Source: Bacteroidia bacterium (lineage in GTDB: Bacteria > Bacteroidota > Bacteroidia > NS11-12g > UBA9320). From it: a DNA stretch of 5,370 nt. Each line of letters starts with the position of its first letter. The first letter of the stretch is position 1. Below the pieces are notes generated by a model that saw nothing but the letters and a program-made list of their open reading frames with translations, was not told where the DNA came from and made no database searches. Location: NCBI GenBank assembly GCA_022425465.1, contig JAKMFK010000177.1, forward strand, positions 1 through 5,370. The letters are read 5' to 3'. Below are positions 1 through 5,370 of the stretch, piece after piece. Made by a program: the position numbers and the translations under genes.

Positions 1-25
1 TCACACTTTACCTTAACCAAAACAA

Positions 26-33
26 TACATTTG
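26..33 (+). promoter_or_regulatory. Bacteroidota-type -7 promoter element of mfd
   Basis: The octamer TACATTTG matches the TAnnTTTG consensus of the Bacteroidota primary sigma factor exactly. It ends 12 bp before the GTG start of mfd. Transcription normally begins a few bases past this element, so the leader would be only about 5-9 nt and has no room for a useful ribosome binding site. No convincing -33 TTG/TTTG box is visible, only a TTTA at 7-10 with a short spacer. The assignment rests on consensus match and position. Confidence 0.6.
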
Positions 34-45
34 CGTTCCTTTTAA

Positions 46-3000
46 GTGAACAGTCAAGAATTTGCACATCTTTTTGATAAACACCCCGTTCTAAATCAGT
101 TGGAGAACGAGGTTATAGCTGGTAAAACACGAATTGGTATCCAGAATTGTATTGGATCTGCTAAATCCATTACACTAGCCCATCTTCTTAAAAATTCACA
201 ACGAAGTCAACTTATTATTTGCGACGACCTTGAACAAGCCGAGAACATGTATTCAGATATGGAGGTATTCGCCGATTACAACATGGTGTTTTTATGGAAA
301 GACTCGTTTCGGAAAAGCTTTAATCTTACACATTCAGATAATAACAAAATACAAAGTAATGCTAACGTTCTTGAAGCAATTTCAGATATTGAACTCCCCA
401 AGATTGTTGTAACCTATCCCGAGGCAATTTCTGAAAAAATCATAAACCAAGATCAGCTAAAAAAAAGTAAGCTAACATTTAAAGTCGGGGAAGAAATTGA
501 TTTAGACTTTCTGATCGAACTCCTGAATGAATATCATTTTTACAGAGAAGACTTCGTGTATGAGGCAGGTCAATTCTCTATTCGAGGTGGAATTATTGAC
601 TTGTTTTCCTATGCTAATGACTTACCTATTCGGCTCGAGTTATTTGGTCGAACTATAGAAAGTATTCGAGAATTTGATCCCATTAGTCAACTTAGCACCA
701 AAAAGCTGATTAGAGGTACAGTGGTTCCCAATGTCTCTGAAAGCGTTCAAATGCAAGATGGTACAGATATCTTAAATTATTTAGGGGAAAATCCAATTGT
801 CTGCTCGATTGACCTACCTAAAGCAATCGCAAAAATTGAAAAAGGATTAAAGAAAATAATCAATCAATCAACGGATGAACATGACCCTACTAAAATTTTC
901 TTCGAACTTCCTGAAATTATCAACCAAATTAGTTCTACAACTGTTATCGAATTTAGTAGTCAATATCATTTTAGACCCTCGACAAGACTGAAATTTGAAC
1001 AAGCTCCACAAGCACCCATTAATAAAAACTTTAACCTTCTAATTGATACTTTCAAATCCTTAGAAGAACAAAACTATAAGCCCCTCATATTCTCTGAGAG
1101 TCCAAAACAAATTGAACGTCTAGAAAGCATATTTGATGACTTAAATTCGGGCTACCAACTTCAACCTGTTTATAAGAGCTTAAGTGAGGGCTTTATTGAT
1201 CATAGTCTAAAAATTGCAGCATACACAGAGCACCAAATATTTAACCGATACTATCTCGCAAAATCAGGAAGATCAGTTTCTACAAGCGGTACTATTTCTC
1301 TTAAGGAATTACAAAACTTAAACCCTGGTGATTTTGTAGTTCATATTGATCACGGCATCGGCCAATTTAAGGGTTTACAACGGATAGAAATGGCAGGCAA
1401 AATGCAGGATGCCATTCGTATTGAATATAAAAACAATGACTTGCTCTATGTAAATATTGCATCCCTTTATAAAATCAGTAAGTACAAAGGAAACAGTGGT
1501 AATCCGCCTAAAATAAATAAACTGGGTGGAGATGCTTGGACCAACCTAAAACGAAAGACAAAAGCTCAGGTTAAAGACATTGCTAAAGACCTAATCAAGT
1601 TATACGCTAAAAGAAAGGCAGAGAAAGGATTTCAATTTCATCCTGACACCTACCTCCAAACTGAACTTGAGGCTAGTTTTTTATATGAAGATACACCTGA
1701 TCAAGCCAAAGCTACTGAAGATTTTAAAAAGGATATGGAAAGTCCCAACCCTATGGATCGACTTATCTGTGGCGATGTGGGATTTGGTAAAACAGAAATT
1801 GCAATTCGAGCTGCTTTCAAAGCAGTAACTGACAGTAAACAAGTTGCCATTTTAGTCCCTACTACGATCTTAGCTCAACAACATTATCAAACATTTAGGG
1901 ATCGACTTCGAGATTTCCCATGCAGTGTTGATTATGTAAACCGGTTCCGAACTGCAAAACAACAAAATCTAACACTGAAAAACCTAGCAGAGGGTAAATT
2001 GGACATTATCATTGGTACCCATAAATTATTAAGCAAAAAAACCAAGTTTAAAGATCTGGGATTACTTATTATCGATGAAGAACAAAAATTTGGAGTTAGT
2101 GCCAAAGAACGACTTAAAGAATTTAGAGCCAACGTAGATACACTAACACTTACAGCTACACCAATTCCTAGAACACTTCACTTTTCTTTAATGGGAGCGA
2201 GAGACTTAAGTATTATACAAACACCTCCACCCAACCGAAGACCAGTGCAAACTGAAGTTCAGGTATGGAATGATGAGATTCTAAAAGAAGCTATTTCTGC
2301 AGAAATAATGCGAGGTGGTCAAGCTTTTGTTATTCATAATCGGGTAAAGGATATTCAAGAAATTGCTCAACGAATTCAAAACCTTGTACCTCAAGCTAAT
2401 GTGATTGTTGGTCATGGACAAATGAAGGGTGATGAACTCGAAAAAGTCATGGTCCAATTCATTGAAGGTGAGTATAATGTGCTTGTAGCCACAACAATAA
2501 TTGAAAGTGGATTGGATATACCCAACGCAAATACCATTATCATCAACAATGCACATATGTTTGGACTTAGCGACTTACATCAAATGCGAGGAAGAGTAGG
2601 CAGGAGTAACATAAAAGCATATTGTTATTTATTAGCTCCACCAATCTACACACTCCCGGATGAAGGTCGACGAAGACTACAAGCCATTGAAGAATTTTCA
2701 GATTTAGGCAGTGGATTCAATGTAGCCATGAGAGATTTAGATATTCGTGGTGCAGGCAACCTCCTTGGAGCTGAACAAAGTGGATTTATTGCCGAAATTG
2801 GATTCAATATGTATCATAAAATTTTGGATGAAGCCCTACAAGAATTAAGAGAAGGTGAATTCAAGGAAGTTTTAGAAAAAGTAGACGGTAAACCTAAACC
2901 CAAAAAACTAGAAGTTGAGGCACAAGTAGAAACTGATTTTGATGCTCGAATACCTGAAAAGTATGTAAGTAATGTGGCAGAAAGGATTAATTTATATACT

Positions 3001-3363
3001 CAATTGAGTTCATTAAGCACCATAACTGATTTGGAACAATCTATGGAAAAAATAATTGACCGATTTGGCAAACTTCCTCGAGAGGTCACCCAATTATTTT
3101 TAAGTATCAGACTCAAAATAGCTGCACAAAACGTCTATTCAGAAAAGGTCAAAACAAAAGGACCTGATTTATTACTATACTTTAATAACGATTTGGGTGA
3201 AGAATTCTACCAAGAAAAAACATTTAGTAATATCATGGATATGGTTCGTGTGAAACCCAATCATTTTAGTTTTAACCAAGCCAACAAACACCTCACCTTG
3301 ACTATAAAAGGATTTGGTAGCATTCAAGATAGTTTGAACGAAATGACATTACTAGCCCAATAA
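46..3363 (+). CDS. mfd: Transcription-repair coupling factor Mfd (complete, 1105 aa)
   Basis: Mfd is a cytoplasmic ATP-dependent DNA translocase. It binds RNA polymerase stalled at lesions, pushes it off the DNA and recruits UvrA for nucleotide excision repair. The 1105 residues fit the family (E. coli about 1148). The UvrB-like N-terminal module covers about residues 1-340. Its P-loop remnant (about 36-41) is degenerate, and the UvrA-contact region reads REDFVYEAGQFSIRGG (167-182). The RNA polymerase-interacting CarD-like domain follows at about 418-480, with PGDFVVHIDHGIG (427-439). The RecG-like motor has Walker A GDVGFGKT (576-583, K582), Walker B DEEQ (677-680), TATP (703-706), GHGQM (789-793), and motif VI QMRGRVGR (846-853). 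The translocation (TRG) motif lies at about 880-913, and the regulatory C-terminal domain at about 960-1105. All motor residues are intact. The start is the GTG at 46: an in-frame TAA sits directly before it (43-45), and the next Met, at residue 68, would remove conserved N-terminal sequence. The gene appears monocistronic, with its own promoter. Confidence 0.97.
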   Translation: MNSQEFAHLFDKHPVLNQLENEVIAGKTRIGIQNCIGSAKSITLAHLLKNSQRSQLIICDDLEQAENMYSDMEVFADYNMVFLWKDSFRKSFNLTHSDNNKIQSNANVLEAISDIELPKIVVTYPEAISEKIINQDQLKKSKLTFKVGEEIDLDFLIELLNEYHFYREDFVYEAGQFSIRGGIIDLFSYANDLPIRLELFGRTIESIREFDPISQLSTKKLIRGTVVPNVSESVQMQDGTDILNYLGENPIVCSIDLPKAIAKIEKGLKKIINQSTDEHDPTKIFFELPEIINQISSTTVIEFSSQYHFRPSTRLKFEQAPQAPINKNFNLLIDTFKSLEEQNYKPLIFSESPKQIERLESIFDDLNSGYQLQPVYKSLSEGFIDHSLKIAAYTEHQIFNRYYLAKSGRSVSTSGTISLKELQNLNPGDFVVHIDHGIGQFKGLQRIEMAGKMQDAIRIEYKNNDLLYVNIASLYKISKYKGNSGNPPKINKLGGDAWTNLKRKTKAQVKDIAKDLIKLYAKRKAEKGFQFHPDTYLQTELEASFLYEDTPDQAKATEDFKKDMESPNPMDRLICGDVGFGKTEIAIRAAFKAVTDSKQVAILVPTTILAQQHYQTFRDRLRDFPCSVDYVNRFRTAKQQNLTLKNLAEGKLDIIIGTHKLLSKKTKFKDLGLLIIDEEQKFGVSAKERLKEFRANVDTLTLTATPIPRTLHFSLMGARDLSIIQTPPPNRRPVQTEVQVWNDEILKEAISAEIMRGGQAFVIHNRVKDIQEIAQRIQNLVPQANVIVGHGQMKGDELEKVMVQFIEGEYNVLVATTIIESGLDIPNANTIIINNAHMFGLSDLHQMRGRVGRSNIKAYCYLLAPPIYTLPDEGRRRLQAIEEFSDLGSGFNVAMRDLDIRGAGNLLGAEQSGFIAEIGFNMYHKILDEALQELREGEFKEVLEKVDGKPKPKKLEVEAQVETDFDARIPEKYVSNVAERINLYTQLSSLSTITDLEQSMEKIIDRFGKLPREVTQLFLSIRLKIAAQNVYSEKVKTKGPDLLLYFNNDLGEEFYQEKTFSNIMDMVRVKPNHFSFNQANKHLTLTIKGFGSIQDSLNEMTLLAQ

Positions 3364-3368
3364 AATCC

Positions 3369-3395
3369 TGCTTTTACAATCTCACAATAAAAGCA
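3369..3395 (+). repeat. 8-bp inverted repeat in the mfd-methyltransferase gap; possible weak terminator
   Basis: TGCTTTTA (3369-3376) and TAAAAGCA (3388-3395) are perfect reverse complements separated by 11 bp. The hairpin would begin 5 bp after the mfd stop. It has two G-C pairs near its base and is otherwise A-U, and no T-run follows, so it is weak as an intrinsic terminator. It ends 2 bp before the -7 element of the next gene, so it occupies the spacer and -33 region of that promoter. It could instead be a regulator binding site or a chance repeat. Confidence 0.4.
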
Positions 3396-3397
3396 CC

Positions 3398-3405
3398 TAA
3401 ATTTG
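3398..3405 (+). promoter_or_regulatory. Bacteroidota-type -7 promoter element of the methyltransferase gene
   Basis: TAAATTTG is an exact match to TAnnTTTG and lies in the 49-bp gap after mfd. Only 7 bp separate it from the ATG at 3413, so the predicted transcript starts at or within a few bases of the start codon, making it leaderless or nearly so. The nearest -33 candidate is the T-rich TTTTA at 3372-3376, a poor match to TTG. The element suggests that the methyltransferase is transcribed separately from mfd. Confidence 0.6.
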
Positions 3406-3412
3406 CGCATTC

Positions 3413-4387
3413 ATGAGACTAGTTACCTCAGATGATATCATTGATGTGTTGGCCAAAGGCAAACAACGTGGTTTGCGATTTTTAATATCTAAGCTCACTT
3501 TTAATAAGCTGAGCCGAACCAAAAGTGCATTTGATAAATCCTCTATCAGCCACTCTAACTGGTGGATTATCCCAGAAATAAAAGAACGTTGGAACAAACT
3601 CATTACTGGCAACCCCAAAGTGACCTATGAAAAATACATGATGAATGGTTACTTGAAAAACAAAAAAAACCTTCGACTATTATCCATTGGATCTGGATCT
3701 TGCAGTCACGAGCTTAATCTTGCAACCTATTCTAATTTTGATGAAATAGTATGTTTAGATATTGTAGATAATCGACTAAAAGAAGCTCAAAAAATTGCTC
3801 AGAAAAAAAATCTTAAAAACATTTCCTTTATATGTGCCAATGCTCTTGAATATCCATTTGAGTCTAATTTTGACATTGTATTTTTTCACTCATCTCTTCA
3901 TCACTTTGACCATATCTCATATCTGATACCCCACAAAATAATCCCCCTTTTAAAATCAGATGGAAATCTAATTATTAATGAGTATGTTGGTCCTACAAGA
4001 ATTCAACACCCCAAACACCAAATACAAGCTATCAATCTAGGATTAAAACTCATCCCTAATAAATTCCGAAAACGCTTTAAGACGGGATGGATAAAGAGAC
4101 GATATCATGGATCTGGGCTTATTCGTATGATACTAGCTGACCCATCCGAATGTATTGACTCAGAAAGCATACTACCTACTATAAATACCCATTTTAAAAC
4201 GATTGATGAACGACCATACGGAGGAAATATACTCATGCATGTACTTAAAGATATCTCACATCATTTCCTAGATATGGATTCTGAAAAAAAAGATATTCTG
4301 AGTTCATTGTTTGAATTTGAGGATGAATACCTACAAAATCAATCTTCAGATTTTGTGTTTGGGATTTATCAATTAAAAAAATCTTAG
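3413..4387 (+). CDS. Class I SAM-dependent methyltransferase, substrate unknown (324 aa)
   Basis: This is a probable soluble methyltransferase with a Rossmann-fold core. Motif I is LLSIGSGSCSHE (89-100), the glycine-rich SAM loop. An acidic residue follows at the end of strand 2 (CLDIVD, D116), the likely ribose contact. Then come CANALEYPF (141-149), the strand-4 segment FDIVFFHSSLHHF (153-165), and the post-motif strand LLKSDGNLIINEYVGPTR (179-196). An N-terminal extension of about 85 residues contains SNWWIIP (48-54). The region after residue 197 contains DPSE (243-246) and YGGNIL (269-274), which I associate from memory with a widespread but poorly characterised methyltransferase group. 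No signal peptide or membrane helix is apparent. The ATG at 3413 is chosen because it directly follows a promoter element. Length and motifs indicate an intact gene. Its stop codon overlaps that of the convergent kynU gene. The acceptor cannot be read from the sequence; a small molecule, lipid or glycan is plausible. Neither neighbour suggests a substrate. Confidence 0.85.
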   Translation: MRLVTSDDIIDVLAKGKQRGLRFLISKLTFNKLSRTKSAFDKSSISHSNWWIIPEIKERWNKLITGNPKVTYEKYMMNGYLKNKKNLRLLSIGSGSCSHELNLATYSNFDEIVCLDIVDNRLKEAQKIAQKKNLKNISFICANALEYPFESNFDIVFFHSSLHHFDHISYLIPHKIIPLLKSDGNLIINEYVGPTRIQHPKHQIQAINLGLKLIPNKFRKRFKTGWIKRRYHGSGLIRMILADPSECIDSESILPTINTHFKTIDERPYGGNILMHVLKDISHHFLDMDSEKKDILSSLFEFEDEYLQNQSSDFVFGIYQLKKS

Positions 4388-4399
4388 AATTTTTTTAAT
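4372..4399. terminator. Probable bidirectional terminator: AT-only palindrome over two overlapping stop codons
   Basis: ATTAAAAAAAT (4372-4382) and ATTTTTTTAAT (4389-4399) are perfect 11-bp reverse complements around the 6-bp loop CTTAGA. The loop contains the 4-bp overlap of the methyltransferase TAG (4385-4387) and the kynU TAA (4384-4386 on the minus strand). Read from either side, the transcript has an A-rich arm, a short loop and a seven-U run at the end of its gene, as expected for a two-way terminator. The stem has no G-C pair, so termination strength is uncertain. Confidence 0.55.
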
Positions 4400-5370
4400 A
4401 GCTCACCAAACTCCCATATATCCATAAACGAATTATAGAATGGAACAGGTGCCAATCGAATAACATTAGGTTCTCGCCAATCAGCAATTACATCGTTAGC
4501 TGTTAAATAATCAAACAATGATTTTCCATTTTCATTAGTAAGCATACTTAGTTGGCAACCTCGATCTTCAGGAGTAATGATTTCGAAAGCAAGTTTTTGA
4601 TTAGCCGCTTGTGCTTCAATAATCACATCCTCCAAAAAACAATTCAACTTTTGCCCTTTAATAACTAAAGCATCCATCCCAACTTCATCAAACATATCCA
4701 AGGAGGCCTTGTGAGCAGCCATAGTAATTACAGGAGCATTACTCAATTGCCACCCTGCAGCACCTGGCTCAGGAATATATCCGCGTTTCATTTGAAAACG
4801 CTCACTTTCTTTGTGTCCCCACCAACCAGCAAATCGAGGCAAATCTGGATTATTCCCATGTTTTTCATGGATAAATACACCACTCACTCCACCCGGACCA
4901 GAATTCATATACTTATAGGTACACCAAGCCGCAAAATCTACCTGCCAATCATGTAATTGAAGTTTTACGTTACCTGCTGCATGAGCACAATCAAACCCTG
5001 CAATAGCACCTACTTGATGAGCAGCTTTGGTTAATGTTTTTATATCAAAATACTGCCCAGTATAGTATTGTACCCCACTAAAAAACAATAATGCCAATTC
5101 ATCGCCAGCTTCTTCAATGGCTTTAACTATATCTTCTGTTCTAAGATGATGTTCTCCTTTTCTAGGCTCTAATTCTATAACAGCATCGTCATATTCATAA
5201 CCATGATGTTTTACTTGACTTTCGATGACATACATATCACTTGGAAACGCTCCAGCCTCCATAATGATCTTATATCGTTTTGAAGACGGCCTATAAAAAC
5301 TAACCAACAAAAGATGAAGATTGACTGTCAGATTGTTCATCACAACAACCTCATCCTTTTTAGCTCCTAC
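4384..5370 (-). CDS. kynU: Kynureninase, C-terminal 328 residues (5' end outside window)
   Basis: KynU is a cytoplasmic PLP enzyme (EC 3.7.1.3) that cleaves kynurenine or 3-hydroxykynurenine to anthranilate or 3-hydroxyanthranilate plus alanine. Visible family features, by codon position: FPSD (5236-5247); FDCAHAAGN, whose Asp (4990-4992) faces the pyridine nitrogen; the Schiff-base Lys of TYKYMNSG (4912-4914); GWWGH (4813-4827), near the PLP phosphate; LSNAP with Ser-Asn at 4738-4743; and the carboxylate-binding Arg of IRLAPVP (4456-4458). The frame stays open to the window edge. Its first residues, VGAKKDEVVVMNNLTVNLHL, align with an internal stretch of human kynureninase ([20 protein letters not shown], recalled). 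The GTG at 5343 and ATG at 5340 are therefore internal codons, and about 95-100 N-terminal residues are missing from view. The frame is otherwise intact. The gene converges on the methyltransferase gene with a 4-bp stop overlap. Its promoter and upstream partners are not visible. Confidence 0.95.
   Translation of the reverse strand, partial: VGAKKDEVVVMNNLTVNLHLLLVSFYRPSSKRYKIIMEAGAFPSDMYVIESQVKHHGYEYDDAVIELEPRKGEHHLRTEDIVKAIEEAGDELALLFFSGVQYYTGQYFDIKTLTKAAHQVGAIAGFDCAHAAGNVKLQLHDWQVDFAAWCTYKYMNSGPGGVSGVFIHEKHGNNPDLPRFAGWWGHKESERFQMKRGYIPEPGAAGWQLSNAPVITMAAHKASLDMFDEVGMDALVIKGQKLNCFLEDVIIEAQAANQKLAFEIITPEDRGCQLSMLTNENGKSLFDYLTANDVIADWREPNVIRLAPVPFYNSFMDIWEFGELLKKF

Noticed and set aside
151..168. 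Degenerate P-loop (IGSAKS) at the Mfd N-terminus, as a possible second ATPase site
   Set aside because: The UvrB-like N-terminal module of Mfd is known to lack a functional ATPase, so a decayed Walker A here is expected.
1932..2132. Open frame on the minus strand within mfd (66 codons)
   Set aside because: It is antisense to conserved Mfd motor sequence including Walker B, and its composition looks like a reverse-strand shadow.
2281..2556. Open frame on the minus strand within mfd (91 codons)
   Set aside because: It lies fully antisense to the conserved Mfd helicase region, has no recognisable protein features, and is explained as a shadow frame.
2556..2563. Perfect TAnnTTTG match (TATGTTTG) inside mfd
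   Set aside because: It encodes part of the conserved HMFGL segment and no gene starts nearby, so it is most likely a chance match in AT-rich DNA.
3397..3618. Open frame on the minus strand over the methyltransferase start (73 codons)
   Set aside because: It overlaps the promoter and N-terminus of a well-supported gene, and has no family resemblance.
3689..3700. Tandem repeat GGATCTGGATCT
   Set aside because: It simply encodes the Gly-Ser-Gly-Ser of the methyltransferase SAM-binding loop.
4711..4956. Open frame on the plus strand within kynU (81 codons)
   Set aside because: It is antisense to the conserved KynU catalytic core, including the PLP-lysine region, and has no independent support.

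Overview
This window looks like a piece of a Bacteroidota chromosome. It is AT-rich. Two genes are preceded by a perfect TAnnTTTG element, the -7 promoter consensus of that phylum. No strong Shine-Dalgarno sequence precedes either visible start. The protein sequences have a Bacteroidota flavour, but I cannot place the organism below phylum level.

Layout: positions 1-45 hold only a short promoter-bearing leader. Positions 46-3363 (+) encode a complete transcription-repair coupling factor, Mfd. A 49-bp gap follows, with an inverted repeat and a second TAnnTTTG promoter. Positions 3413-4387 (+) encode a class I SAM-dependent methyltransferase of unknown substrate. The end of the window, 5370 down to 4384 (-), holds the C-terminal three quarters of kynureninase (KynU), whose 5' end lies beyond the window edge. 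The methyltransferase and kynU genes converge and their stop codons overlap by 4 bp inside a perfect AT-only palindrome that probably terminates both transcripts.

The three genes share no evident pathway. Mfd removes stalled RNA polymerase and recruits nucleotide excision repair. KynU belongs to tryptophan degradation and the kynurenine route to NAD. The methyltransferase probably modifies a small molecule, lipid or glycan. Each seems to be its own transcription unit. I see no tRNA, rRNA, CRISPR array, insertion sequence, phage gene or evident new multi-gene system. The points worth a second look are the compact gene boundaries (near-leaderless starts, and a terminator built into two coding ends), the eukaryote-like substrate signature in KynU, and the unassigned methyltransferase.
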